From Dasyornis broadbenti (lineage: Eukaryota > Chordata > Aves > Passeriformes > Dasyornithidae), in NCBI GenBank assembly GCA_013397935.1, contig VZRN01001316.1, forward strand, positions 147,073 to 211,072: a stretch of 64,000 bases of DNA. The letters run 5' to 3'. Position numbers and translations under genes: made by a program. This document shows, piece by piece, positions 15,001 through 30,000 of the stretch. How positions within the stretch are numbered: the stretch's first letter is position 1; each line of letters starts with the position of its first letter. The notes beneath the pieces were generated by a model. It worked only from the letters and a program-made list of their open reading frames with translations. It was not told the DNA's origin and did no database searches.

Positions 15001-18000
15001 CACTGCAGGTTTCCAAACTCCCTGAAAACCCTGGAGTCTGCAAAACTTGACAGCTATATGCAGCAAAGCAGAGCCTGAAAAGAATTCCTCTAGGATTTCC
15101 ATTGCGGAGCCAGAACCCAGAACTCTTGGGAGCCCAGGCTTAGTTTCAACACTCGCAAATCAGTACAACTTAAGGTACATTATTGATAAGAATAAGCAAT
15201 TTTACCTGTGGTGGGATATGAATCCATATTGCAGGATTCAGGAGAACATGATCACATAGCTGCTTCAGCAGGGGCACCCCATTGTGTAAGTTGCTCAGGT
15301 ATTTCGAGAAGGCAAGGCAAAGTTCTAGTACAGCTCGGGTAACATGGGCTTTGGAAGACTGCAAAAGAAAATCTGCATTAGGAGAGCCCTGCAACAGTCT
15401 AGGAACTATTTCTCTCAAAAAAATTCAATAGTAATGTAAGGCATCAAGAAATATTTACTTTACCTTTTCTAGGCTATATCCTATCACAAGGAAGCCTTTA
15501 CAGGAAAGCATCTGTTCTTGCATAGCAATAGAGTTCTTCAACAACTCCATGATGAATGCCAGTAAAGTAGAACTGGAAAACATTGTTTAGCAAACAAAAA
15601 TGTTTTACAAAAATGTTTTAAAGGGTTATAACAAGAGGGAGTATTTCCAAATTAACACTTCCATCACACAGCCCAGAGATACATTTCATAGGTTATGCAA
15701 ATGTTCGAATCAGAACTTTTAAAATAAAAAGCAAGACTAAATTTTGAAAGCTTGCTTCAAAAAAATTTTTGATTTTATTAATGCTTTTCTAACTTGAAAT
15801 TCTGGATTCTGAGATAACCATGCAAAAGCAAAATCCTTCTGAATTCTTGCAAAAAGGCAACAGTTAAGCTTGTAGTTCCTTCTGCTTCATATTTCACTTA
15901 CAGACTTCTGCAAGATCAGTAACAACTGCCATACTGCTTCCTACACGATCAGATGAGCAGGTATTTTTCTATACAGAACTTCACTGTTGTGCTGCTGCCA
16001 GAGGGAATATTCCTGTCATGGCACTAGTGCCTGTGGATCAAGACCTTAATTATTTGAAAATCCCTGTAGTGCTGGGCCAATCTGCAACTGAATCAAATCC
16101 CTGACTCGTCACATAGACACCCAACTTTGAGCCAGCTCAGGAGACACCCAGGCACACACAAATGGACTGAAGGAACATTGTGACTGCTCTTCTGTGGATA
16201 CAGGTCATCTTAAAACAGTCATGAAACTAAAAATGCAATGAAACAGAGCAAATAACACCAGCATTCTAAAAACCAGTCCCTTTGCTATTACTACTACTAC
16301 TCTTTACCTTAGGAGCTCCACCAGCTACTGTGCCTGGATGCTCAGAATTTGGATGGAATTGAAAGAGAGCTCAAACCAGAGGAAAAGCCTAGTAGCAACA
16401 CTGAGTAACAGAGAGTTACATCTTCCAATAATCTAAAGATTAAAAAAAATGAAGACAAATTCCAAGGAACAACCTCATGTAGCTGAAACATTCATCCTTT
16501 CTAGAGTTTCTCTTGAAGCCTTCCCAAGTGAATTTTCTCCATGACAGGAATAAGCTCAAGAGAATTATCCATAATTCTGCTACACAAAAAAAAAAAATTG
16601 TCAAGTATAAAATATGTGTACATTTTGATTCTCTGTGAGCTTTCACAGAATATTTGGTGCAAACAAGTACATCACTTTGAGATCCTGCCTGTAACCTTTC
16701 TGTTGTAGGACATAATTCATTGTTGCATGAGACAATGCAAACTACTATGCCATTTAATAAAGCAATGGGTAATTTCCTTTACTCCAAAGGAATAAAGACC
16801 AGGACACAGTTAAGTACATGCACTCACCAAACAGTTGTGTCAATGTGGTCTGAGGAATATTGCCTATAGTCCAACTGCGCAAAGAGAGGGAAAAGCACCT
16901 GCACTCCTCCAATGGAGTGCAGGGCACTTTGGATAGAGTGCGTTAAGACTGCTTTCACATCCTGACAATGAAGAAACAAGAAATATTGACACTTCCTTCA
17001 GAGACTGATAAAAAGTTTGTTTAAAATAGTTTTTAATTTCTTCAATATAAAAGCTGTATTATTACCAAATAAAAAGAAATAGCAAGAAGAACAAACTGGC
17101 TGCCACAGTCCCACTAAACGCCCAGTATGCCTGACCTACTGCTTGATATACAGATATTTTTAGATACAGATCTACAGTGTAGATCCTCAGATGAATATAC
17201 AGGAGGTGGCCTGTAAATTCTAAAACAAACTCTAGAACAGAACACATGAATAGCTTCTGAAAACTAATAGCTGAAGGCATTCAAAGCACAGGGACTAATA
17301 GGATTCCACATCAACGGGAAAAGGATGGGAAAGAGGTAACATCTGTAGGAGAGTGAACATGTCAGAAGTGAGGAAGAAGGATATTTTTACAAAGCTAACA
17401 CAGCCTTTTTATTTATTCATAGAAAAAACTCTTTTTCGTAGGATTCTTGTACATCCTCTTTAGTTCAAGAAACAAGGGAAGAGCCAACTCAAAAAAACCC
17501 AACCTTTAAGTAATTCCATATTTTATCCAAATCCATATAAAACTGGATTTTAGATTTTTTTAAACAGAAATTACTTGTATCCTCCAAATCTATGAAAATG
17601 TTGCTTTACCTGCAGCATGAGGGCATGTGGAGAATGAACAAAAATAGAAGGGTTATCCTTCGGGGATGACTCTAGACACAGCTGTGCATCTGTAGCCCTT
17701 GGATTGTACATAAAAGCAATAGCACTGGAGAGCTTGCCATCATATAGCAACAATTTATGATGTTCATCGAGGAAGAGATCACTTTCTGCCTTGAACTTGA
17801 ATGTTCCCTGGATTGGGAAGCAGGGCCGACGAAGGAAAGGAGAAAAAAATTAGATTATTCACATTGAAGACACAGTTCAGAACAATTATAGCAAAAAATG
17901 ACAAAAACATGGCTTCTTTAATCAAGGAATATTTCATAAAGAAAGGTTCTCATAAGAACCAAAGACTCCTAAGACTCAAAGTCAGTTTTACAGAATTAAA

Positions 18001-21000
18001 ATGGCAGAGTTTTTTTGGCCACTAAAGAGTCTTATTGCTAAGATGGTGGGTAATGTAAAAGAAACACATCAGCTTGGAACAGCAGGACTGTCAGCAATGT
18101 TCACTCAGAAGGAGCTAATAATTGAGAAGCAGATAGAAAAGGAACCATCTTTTTTAGCGTATGTTTGTACAGGTGCTGGGGAATAACAGCCTTCAGTTAG
18201 TGCCCCTCAGGCTATGACAAAACAAATAATAAATCACTGCAACAAAACTAATCCTTGGCACTGACTTCACACATGAAAAAAATCCCACTACCACAAGCAA
18301 CTATAAAGTCACATTTCTAAAACAAATCATACTTGATCTAAAGTTTTCAGCCTCAATGAAAAAGTGAACCTAGTCAGAGAAAGCAGTTATGTTCTCCCTC
18401 TCCCAATCAACCACCAACACAGAAATTTTGAGAAGCAAACAGGAGCACCATTGTTTTTGACTTATAAGGAATCAAGAAACTGAATTAATGCTTACTTGAA
18501 GCTTGTAAGGCTTACAGAAGAAATATGGAAGAGTTTAATTAAAATATTACACTGTAAGATCATTTTTTTAGGACACAGAGGTGTCACAACATTCTTAACA
18601 CCTACCATAATGAGTCTTAGCAGAATTAAACCTTGGAAAGTCAATTCTAAGATACCTTATATCCCAGACCAAGCTGATAAATGGCAAAGATCTGAGCAGC
18701 ATTGAGAGCCTCACTAAAAAGGTAAACAGATGTCATCTGCCCACAAAACACTCGATTGGCATCTGCTGTTTCCGAAGAACCCAAGAAACATTTGTCAAAC
18801 GTCTGAAAACAGAAAATATAACCCAGTAACAGGGTTTAATCCATGCTACAGAAGTAAATCATGCAAAAAATAAGCATTTTATCAGGGAATAGTTTTACAT
18901 AAATATGTATTTGAGGGTCTCAGCAGAAACAAATATTAAGTTCTGAGATTCATAAAGCCACAATTTATTCCTCTACCAACAAGTTACCATTTTTATTTCA
19001 ACATTTTTTAAAAATGCATAAAATGGGGTAGGTTTATTACAAAATGGCAAAGAACATCTATGTAATCCATCAAGATGATCAACTATAAACAATAGTGTAG
19101 GGATTACTCACATCACTGGTGTTGACAAACCATGTTATTTCTCCGTAAGATGCCAGTTCCCCGTTCACGTAACATCGGAGTTCACTGTTCTTCCAGCGGT
19201 TATAGATGTGCACTATAGTCACCATGTACCACTAAAGAATAAAAAAACAATTTATATAATTCTGTAGACACTTAGGAGTATCTTAAGCATTCAAGCAGGG
19301 CATGGGAGAATAAATTCAACTCTCTATGTGAATTAAATGAAGACTGAAAGATGTATTTTAAGTAGAAAAAAAAAATAAGCCACTGGTGAGTTTTCTTGCA
19401 TTGCTGCGTCAAAGGATAATATGCCACTTTCTCCACAAAAAGATGACACAGAAGCTTAAAAGGTATTAATAGCATATAACTCAAAAAATCTTTATGACAA
19501 TGCTGAACTAAATCTACACTGAAAGCACTGTGTAAATAAGTTCTAAACTAGGTTACTCTTAGCATGATGGACTACTACAAATACCATTCCAAATACCAAG
19601 GATGGCTCCAGACTAAAACCTCTTAAAGGCTGTGCATGTCAAATTATCACAAACAGAATCCATATTTACAACAAGGGATTACTGATAAGGAATTCTTGCG
19701 CAGGCCTGTTCTCCCACAAAATGTTTACACCAGTCGTTACAGAAACATTAGCAGATATAATTGAAAAAGGGAACATTCAACATGACATAACACTACCTAA
19801 TAGACAAGCCAGTCTTGAACACCAGTAATAAAATCAACTCATATTTTAGTTGCAAAATTACAAAGAAATAACAATTTAGAACACAAATTTGTTTTGCTCA
19901 TTCTAGTGTAACTGTTTTTCTACAGAAAGACACGATTAATCAACATACAACTCCCAGGCTACAATTTTAGATTCATGAAATACGTTTGAAAGGTTTTATT
20001 ATTTTTACTCACCTTTTGTGGCTTGAAATCAAATTTTACACAGTGCTGGAAACCTTTTCCCTTTGATTTTATGGATGTTACAATCAAGCAGCCTCCGACA
20101 AAGTGAGCAGAATAACCAAGTCCTTTGTTTGTTCGAAAACTGACAAATCAGAACAAAATCAGCACATACACAGATGGATGCAGAAATCATTGAACAATTC
20201 ATAGAAACTGAACACCTGCAATACCAGTTTTACATAATACTTACCAATATAAGTAAGGCTTATCCTTATCCACATTAATATTATTTACGGGATCCATTCT
20301 TAGCCAAGTGTGGAAAGTGAATCCATTCTGGTATGGCCACTTGGCTATAGGAGGTAAGGCAATAGCCTGAAGAAAGCAAAAAGTTATTCATGCAGAAAGA
20401 TCAACACAACAGTAAAAGTATGCAGCTTAAGATATACTCTACAAATATATGCTGATAAACAGAGACACACTGCAAATGCGAACAGTTTCTCTATACTGAA
20501 GAAAAAAATCCAGTCTAACTTCTATTCTCTTTGTACTTTATTGTTACAATATTTAATTAACCTAAATATTTAAAAACTGACCTTTATATCTCAAAAAAGA
20601 TTATTAATAGTAACCTATGCTTCAAAACTTAAATGCTTCAGTGAAAGCCTTATGGAATAACAACTTCTCAAAATGCAAATTCGAATTAATTTGGTTTTGT
20701 GGTAACCTGACAGAATAATCAGATCCATTTTCACATAGTGTTGGTATTCAGGAAAATAACGGATCATGAACAGAAAGCTGGCCACATTACACTTAAAAAT
20801 TACTTTCTCTCCTGCAATTCATATCTATGGAGGCTTCCAGTGAGAATAGGACAGAATTATAAACTTCCTCAGAAGAAACACAATACAATCCCCAACAGGT
20901 AAAATCTTCATATCAAATATTGTATTTGTTAGCTCAAAAGCCCTTGAGTTACAAACTGTGTGGCAGAACCTTTTGTTTCAAACAGCTGGGTTTTATTTTT

Positions 21001-24000
21001 TGGAGTTTTTTGTTCGGTTGGGTTTTTTTAAACATTACTATTAACTTTCCGCTTGTTTGCTGCACAGATTTGCAATACACACTTCAATGAAGATTGCCAT
21101 AACCTCTGATCAAAGATGCTGTCCAGATGATCAATACCAATGAATTAAAGAACATCAAAGAACTCAAGTGTCTCCAGAATTGTTATTATGTTCCCATGCT
21201 CCATTCAGCTACTCCTGTCCAAACAAAATGCTATAAATCCTTCTCTAACTAAACAGTCTGCATGTCTTTGCACTCCACTCTTGGGAACTGGTAACACTAC
21301 CACTTGACTCAACTCAACTCACAATGGATCATGGAGCAATTATAGCAAATACTTAATTTCTTAGACTTCTTAACTTAAATAATTATAAAAATATCCACTT
21401 TAAGGTTACTGAGGCACCCCAATATCCTAACATATGGTTCAAGCATTCAACATAATTAACCAGAGTTAAATACAAAACAGAAGTTAAATACAAAACCATG
21501 AATAAACTAAATGAATAAAAACATGTCTGTCTATTGCCAAGTTCTGTTGCATGTGATAAAACTGCAGGAGCACTTTTCTAGTAGTCTGTGTTTTTCAGTC
21601 TCCAAAGTTTTCATTCAAAAAAATAATTCATTATGTCATCAAGCTGGTGAAATTCAATCTCAAGCCACCAAGGCAGAAAGCTAATGGGTTTATGTGAAGA
21701 AAACTGGAAAGAGTCATCTGTTAAATCTTATTCCAATCTTATTCTGAGTTAAGCATGAAATTTTGAACATAATTTTTCATCCTACAATTGTAGAAGCAAA
21801 AGTGTTGACATACTTCAATTCCAACAAAAGATTCTGCACAGGGTTTTCCAACTGCCTATTTAGTTTCAAATTCTTTTTCAAATGAACACCACAGAACTTA
21901 GAAATGAGTCACACGAACAATTACAAAAAGACTAATCATTGCTAGATTTAATCCTTTTCAGTATTATTCAGCCTATAAATGCCTAGGACCAATGCTTTCT
22001 CAAAGATTTCTCATAAGCATCTAGAGTGAAAAGCAGGTATATTCTCCTTGCAACTGAACCATTCTGAAAAAAAGTAACAAAATATAAGAAAACAGCCTCA
22101 TTTATATCCATTCTTTATATAACAGTATTTGTCCTTCTACAGTGATATTGCACATCTATTATAAACATGATTTATTCAGGCATTAGTGTAGGTATTAGGC
22201 AGAGAAAAAAAATTATTTAAAACTCTATGACAATGACAGATGAGACAAAAAATACCACAAATGAAAATAACCAAGAGCCTTAATAGAACAATGACCAAGC
22301 AAACAAGAAACTTAAAATATCTACATACTGCAGCACTTTTTCCTGGAAAGTTGAAGAAGGCATCAGGTCCATACTTCTGAGGCATGTGTTTTAACACAGA
22401 CAGTAACTTCCCAGCATGTGGTGGCTGACAAAGAAAATTACTACATTTGTAAATAAATAAACTTGTATGAAAGGATGGACTATATACCCTAAATGTAAAT
22501 TTTAACAATTTTAAAACTTTGTATAAAGTTGAATAACACCCTGCTAAGACACTCACCACTTTCAATAAAACAACATTAACAGTTATGAATACCTTCACAC
22601 AATATGCAGTAAGTGCACTGAAATACAATTAATTAGGTAACTTAACTAAGGACTGGAAGGCCAGAGCCACTTTGACCCAGCAAAAACTAAACTGACCCTG
22701 AACATAGGTTCCTCCCTGTCTGTTCATTCCCATCAGCTCTCTTAATGATTTTGCAGTAAACTAAAGAAAATTAACTGATCCAGATGGAAACTAATTTAGG
22801 GAAAACAACTTTTATTTACAGCTGTTCCTGGATTGTGGCTGAGTGAAACCTGTGCCAGCACATGGGAGATGGAGAGTACCTAGCAAAAAAGAAAGGGAAG
22901 TTCTGCAGAAGGATTATTTTCATCAGGACTACAATCACATATTAGATTAAACTGACTTAATTTATACTTTCACATAAGTCCATAGAGAAATATTCAAGTC
23001 TCAGGTGCAGTTTGGAGCACCTAAACTGAGTGCTCAGTGTGCATACTTAGCACTGCTGCATCATCCATATCCTGCATTGACTTTATTGTAATACTCTGCA
23101 ACTATAAACTCCAAATTCAGTATATGAACTCACAATGACAGAAGAAAATACTGATAATAGTGACAAGACATTTTTGTGTGTTGTCTTTCACCACACTATA
23201 TCTTCCTGGCAGATCTATTTTTAAACTACAATTTCATAATCCTGATATTTTCCTAAAAGTGCCCTTTTTCCCCTGTTGTAAATAGTTACCCTCCAAAAAC
23301 TCTGCACGATGTTGGAACATTTCATGATCCATTACAAGTATTTCAAATGTACCAAAAGTGGAGTTGGCTAAGCAGTGTTTCACAAATATGAGTTACAACT
23401 GAGGAGGAAATGTTGAGAACTGCTTAGATGTCTGCAGCACTATAGAATTTGACCAGGTAATTTGTGTTGTAGCAAAATACTTAGGTATCTTTACAGTTCT
23501 GCTGATTCTGCTGATTTTAAGATGTGAGCAGTTGTACAACTCCTTGGCAATCCAACTGTGGCATTTTACTCTTGCTTTCCCCTGTATTTGGTCTTTAATA
23601 AGGAAAAGAAATTAAATGCAAATAGCAGTGAGACAGGAAATGAAAAAGTTCATGTTACAGAGACAACTTTAATTCACCTACAGTTAAACATACTCTGTAT
23701 GTTCAATTATTAAGTCTGAACCATCTATGAAGTTTAGAGTATTTTTATTTAAGTAGGTTAAGATCACCAAAGTTATTTATTTCCAAGAGCCTTTTAAAAT
23801 TTGCAGCATTATATGTGAATACTTGCTTTTATATGGCATAGTCTTTTTAAAAATTATTTGAAGTCAACAGAGACACTGTGCTACCTTTCCTCTACACTAG
23901 GCAGAGTACTTAGAAATAATAGGAACTGAATTAAAATTCAAAGCAGGTAAAATGATTGTTAAAATAACTCCCAAGTCCAGTGAAACAACTGAGTGTTGAA

Positions 24001-27000
24001 GAAAACTTTATCAGATGGCCTCTACAACATACACGTTTTTACTTTAGAGAAGGTGGTTCTTAGCTGTAAAACGGTTCCTTTTATTCCACACAGGAACATG
24101 ATAAAAATGATACAATTTTTCACTGGGACTTATTTCCTTCAGTTCAACTTCTGCCAAAATTCTCATTTCCCTAACTGGATAATTTTTTTTAATCTTCAGA
24201 TAAGGTACAGCAATGTGAAAATGGGAGCAGATGGAACTGCCTATGTAGGCATTCTTTATTTATTTCTCTCTTGTAACGTAATAAAAAGTAAGCCTTTTTC
24301 CTTTAATTTCACATAATTGGAATCACAAAAATAAAATCATGTGCATAAAAGCACTTAAAATAACCATATCATTTCCAGGTATTCAAAAAGACCAATGCAG
24401 TCCATGGGCTCAGGAAGAAATTTAACTTCACCACTATTCTACTTTCTGTATTTTAATTGCTTACAGTTAAAAAGATTCTTTGTATAATACAAGCAAGGTT
24501 CCTATATTTTTTGGTACATTCCAAATTCATTTATCATAAAGTTTATGAAACAGTCTTAACTTCTGAAAATTAGGAAAAATATAAGCTACAACACAAAAAT
24601 GGTTTCAGTTTGGTGTTTTCTTTTACCCATCTCCCTTTTTCTCCTTGCAGCTTGCTGAAGAATAACTTCAGCTCTCGAACTGTCAGGTTATAGCTAGCCA
24701 ACACACCCAGCATGTCCACTAAGAGATCTGAAAAGGAAAAAGAACAGCAATGTAAGTGCTTAATAAAAGGTAGTGTCAAATTTTTATCATCTAATTAATG
24801 AATGTGTCCATGAGATTTTACATGGAAGAAGAAAAGTCTGAGCCCCAGACCAGGAGAAGCTGTACCTGCAATCATGTTGTCAGCTCTGTCGATCTTCTTG
24901 AGCACTTGTTCTACAAGCCCCACTTCTGTGCAGGCCTGGAGATTCCTTATACTTTTCTTCAGGATTGCTGTAAACATGCTCCAAACCTCAGCCTGGCATG
25001 TGATGTCACACTTATCCAGTAAGTCCACCATGCAGGTGATGCTCTCTCCTTCTTGGATGATAAAATTCATTTCCAAGTCAAACTGGCCCCCAACAAGCTT
25101 TCAGAGAAAAATATTTAAAAAAAAACCAACCTTAATTCCACGACTAAAGTTATTCATTCTGTGAGAAGAAACTATCAAAGATGTATGAGAAAAAAACATA
25201 ATGAGGCCAATATCAATGTATCATCTTATTTTATTTCTGTGTTAAGTTCTATTGAGTAACAAAGGTGCTCTTAAGGTGTCACCTACCATCAGACAATTGC
25301 TGCAGAAAAACATTTGGCTAGTTTAGGATAGAGATGTCCCGTGCTGAGCTGAAAAGTGAAGACACCAAGTGAGTGTTCTAAACTAGGTGAGCAGACTAAA
25401 GCAGTCAAGATATCTTAAATGACCTGGAGCAACCCTAAAAGCTCTCCTCCACATTTGCTTAACAAATCTCTATTAAGAGGGCACTTCCAGCCAAAAGGAC
25501 CTGATGCACATCAGAAATACTGCCACTTACGAACACTTAAGAGACATTCCTAAGACACTGACTAAAGCTGGTTAAGAATTAACTGCCAGTTTCATTAGCA
25601 GTTCCAGATACTCAAAGGCCTCCTGTGTTTGCAGGAATGTGAAACAGCAACACTGTTCCAAGCCTGACTTTGATTTGGCTACAACACTTAAATCCTGTAA
25701 TATTTCAGGTCTTCTAGAGGCAAGTTTTGTTTGAACATATGCTGAGTAACCACATACGCCTGTGCAGAGGAAGGTGGAGGGCGGAAGGAAAAATAACCTG
25801 TTCCACTCTCACTGGGGTACTCCGTAAAACAGAAATTCCAGCTGAAGGCAAAATGGATGATACTAAGCTAACTCCCTTACACCAATTCCCTCTGTCCACT
25901 TTTTAAAGTTCTCTTGGACTTCAGAACTGTATTAACCTTAAAAACATGCCATGCTCACCAAAAAACCCATTATATATCAGTATACAAATAGAAATTCAGA
26001 CAGCATTGACTCAAATTATCGAAATGGACTCATAATCAGAAATACTTCAGCTTGTTCTCACTTCTACAAGCTTGTGTAATTATTTCTGTCCTATGTGGTG
26101 TTCCTTTCACAGGCTTTGACCATTAACAGCTCTAGTACTGCCACTTGCTGAAGTTATACCATGTCAAAACTGCCTCAAAATCCATATACCAACTTGCTTC
26201 CATATTAGCTCCAACAGCTTCCCCAGCCAGCCAGAATACAAAGATCAACTTACTCAATGAACAGAATATACACTCTTCATTAACCACTGGAATTACCATA
26301 CATTTTCCTCAAGTGTCTGAATCTTGCCACTTTGAAGAAGCAATCTTTGGACTTCTGGGCATAAATCAGTAATGTCAAACACCACAAGAGGCAGAAAAAG
26401 TTACTGCTTTTATGACAGAATAAACAATGTCTCACGGCAACAATTTCTAAACAGTAATTTATACTTTTCCATTTTCTCCCCTCTGGGTCATGAAAAATAA
26501 TTATGCAATTTACTATCAGAAGCTTCCATAATATCTCAGGAAACCATAAGAATCGAATGGGGTGACTTGAGTTATATTCCCAGCTTCTCTATATCAACTC
26601 ATGCTGTCAACTCAAACAAATCTATCAAATCATTACCAAGCCTTAATTTTCCCCTTCCAAAAGATAGAGCAGAGGCCTACCTCAAGAAAGCTCTATAGTG
26701 TGGAATTCCAGGGGGAATGCTGGGCAGAATGAATTAACACAGAATTATCTCAAAACAAATGCAAAGAAAACCAATTTGCCTCCCTCTGAAAAAAAACCCC
26801 TCAACAGAGCATTTGAAAATGTAAAATACATAATCAGTGTTACACCGAATTTCACACTGAATTTATCCTCTATAAAACTGAAGCATTCCTCAAGAAATTG
26901 CTGTTATTAACATTAAGGCAAAAAACAAAGAAAATACTGCATTTTGTGTAGAGTCAGAACAGCTTATGGTTAAATTGTAGCCACAAACCACCTGCTAATT

Positions 27001-30000
27001 CTTAACAAGAAATTCAACTCTTCATGCATTTGGTTTTAACTATCAGCCAACCATCAATTATCACACCAAAACCATATACAGCAGCTGGAGGTGACCTTAC
27101 CTTCACCCTATAGTCTACATCACCAATCTTTCATTTTTGGCTACACACACTATTATCAGAACCCACCCATCCAGGAAGCTCTCAAATTAGGTTTCCAATC
27201 TAATCTAATCTGCAAACATAAGCATTTCAACAAACTCATTCTAGGAATAATATGTTATGGTAAAAAATAATTACCATTTTAACACTTTCTGTGAGGAAAG
27301 TGAGGACAAAAAAAATTGTCAGGGAAAGCAGAATACCCAAGGCAGGGCGCAGCTGATGTACAATATGTATGCACACCCATTAGATACACACAGGCACACA
27401 CACACCCCACACTATGTCATATTAACCCTTTCTAATGGTGATTTGAAACTGACCAACCTTCAAAACACAAATTTGTTTCCAATGACAGGGATCATAATCC
27501 AGGTCCATGCATTGGCTAGTTATTATCTGAGCTGCAGTAATGGCAGTGCACAGCAAAATGTAATCTTCCCAAATGTCACAGTAAGTTATGAATATCTGAG
27601 CAGCTTAATGCACCTTACTAGCCATGAAGTGTGAGAATGTAATCTTATTACCTTTTTTATGGTTGTATTTTTTTGAATAATGTAGCCTTTGAACTGATGT
27701 ATAGTCTTTCCTCGCACTTTAGCATGATTTGGTCTCCTATGTCGCACAGTACATTTTTCACAATTCTCCAATTCAACGTATTTTAAGTCCTATGCTGAGC
27801 TGCATAAACAATCTTTATAGCAACCTACAGGGTGGCATAACATTTTCTTTCTTCAGCATGTAGAAGCTTACAGGAATGGTTTTAAAGGGCAGCACTCAAA
27901 TACATCCTCACAAATTTTAGATTTCGCCAGTTATATCCAGCTTCAAAAATACATATAAACTAATCCAGTAGCTCAAGCTTCTCAGTAAAATGGTTCTACA
28001 TTTAGCTGATTGAGAACAGGGAGAATATGGCAATTTTCAACTACACATGCAGAGAGAGTAATTTTTTTTCCCCGTTGGAGAATTAAACTAATGAGAAGTC
28101 AACATAGTAGCACTAATTTTAAGTACAAAATAGCATTACACTTCTAAATATAACCAAAAGGACAATTGAAATACACGTAACCTTTCTTTGCAATGAAGTG
28201 ATGTGAGGTAAGAAAGAGATGGTTAACTGTTTGGGTGAGTAACTACAAAACTACTGCATGCAGAAAACAGCTCAGAATAAACATTCAAACTCCACCTTCC
28301 TGAAAGAACATGAATAAGATTATTAATCCGATTTAAATTATCGCTCCCACTAACAGATTTAAAATATTTCAAAAGCCTGTAAAAAAAAAGTGAGAAAAAG
28401 TATTTCAATGACCTTTAACACCAAAAAGAGTAATGAAGTCCAAAATCAGCATTTCTCTTGGAAAACCCAAATTGCCTATACTTGGGAGAACCATAGGGCT
28501 GGATCTTGACATTTTTACTTCAAACCTCCAAAAAAGACTTCACTTATACAGAGCATCCTTCTGGTTATTAGACTACCCCCACATGAAGTACTTGCTTTGC
28601 TCCCCAAAGCCAGGATGAAGGACTATTAACCAAACGGTGACCTCCCTTTTATTCAAGATGATGATTTTGTAATCTGAGAACTGTTTCTTTAGAATGTCCA
28701 AAACAAAGAGTATGAATGCCTATCCCATAACGGAAAAAAAAAAAAAAATGCAGTCAAACAGGCTGGGTCAATCTCAGTGAAAATTTTTAAAGTTTATGCT
28801 TAAAAAGAACCTGCAAAGCTGTGCATACATAATATTCTTTGCCTGCATTTATTCTTATCTTCCACCAAAGAAATAAACCACCTCTCCCTGACTCCAACCC
28901 CTTTCACACATTTAGAAACTCATTGAATTTAATTGATTGAAATTTACTGATCATCAAAAATAAATGCCAAATATATGGGAAGCATAATAACTAAAATCTC
29001 TTTAGGGTAAGAGTCTTATAGGATCATGGGTGATTCCAAGTTAGTCAAAATCCCTGAGGGCACACAATAAACAGGAAAAGTCAGCACCATGATACACATC
29101 CAGATGTGATAAAAAGATGGCTATGATTTGGAAAGACTTCTACAGACAGAAGAGTTAAAATGCGAGGCATGAGAGTAACTCAAGACACACTAATTTGCAG
29201 CAATCTTTGCCCCTCACCATGCAGGCTTTTCCATCACTAACACAGCATCTGGAGGTAAGAACACATTAAAATCTGAGTCCTAAGAAGATTTGGCAGGAAA
29301 GCCTGTTGATAGCGTGGATAAGTACATCACACAGTGACATTAACAGGAATGTCAAGTCAGTAAAGCCATGAAAAACAGGGTTCAGGCTGAAAGAGGCTCA
29401 TAGGGAAGCAAAAAAGTGGCAGGAAAAGCTTGGATGTCCATGTTTTCACTTCATTATATTGCTACTATATCAACCATAATGCAGTAGAAAAACTAGAGAA
29501 AGCACAAAGAACTTTGGGAAGACCCACTCAAGCAAGGTGAGGCCATAACCCTCCAGCAAGACAGAGATCATTTGCTACCTTGGCTCAAAGTTTAAAGTAA
29601 GTGAATGTGCAAGTGACCAGTGACTCTTTCACAGAAGGAAAGATTCTGCTCCAACCTCTTCTGTAAGCATCCTCTTGAATCTTGCTTCCACTTTGGACTT
29701 GCTTTTCCCCATTTTCAAACAAAACCAGAAACAATTAAAAAAAAACCCCACAAACAAACCAAAGCAATAACATCAAAGAGCAAACAGGTATTTCCTGCAT
29801 AAAATAGCAAATTTTCCTGCTGATATCTCAGGCTGAAGTCACCAATCTCCCGCACCCAGCAGCACTCAACAGTTACACTACAAAAAAAGAATACTAGTAA
29901 TTACTAATCTACTCTAATATCTAAAGGAAAAAAGGATGGAAAGGAAGAACAAAAATTCTCCTTAATTAGCTGCTTTCTCGCCTATTGCCAAGTTCATTAC

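Larger units (their letters stand above)
12995..24626 (-). other. LRBA: LRBA introns 3-13
   Basis: Introns: 22425-24626, 20367-22328, 20140-20244, 19232-20012, 18803-19111, 17808-18655, 16962-17609, 15573-16827, 15359-15463, 14603-15205, 12995-14433. All have GT...AG ends. They are AT-rich and I recognise no transposon, RNA gene or additional exon in them. A 13-bp tandem duplication (ACAAAAATGTTTT twice) lies at about 15593-15620. Confidence 0.8.

Noticed and set aside
23993..24316. 107-codon plus-strand frame in intron 3
   Set aside because: Phe/Ile/Lys-rich as expected of AT-rich intron; antisense to LRBA with no support.
27257..27634. 125-codon plus-strand frame with a His/Thr-rich stretch
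   Set aside because: The stretch is a translated CA-rich simple sequence (around 27390-27410); no family resemblance.
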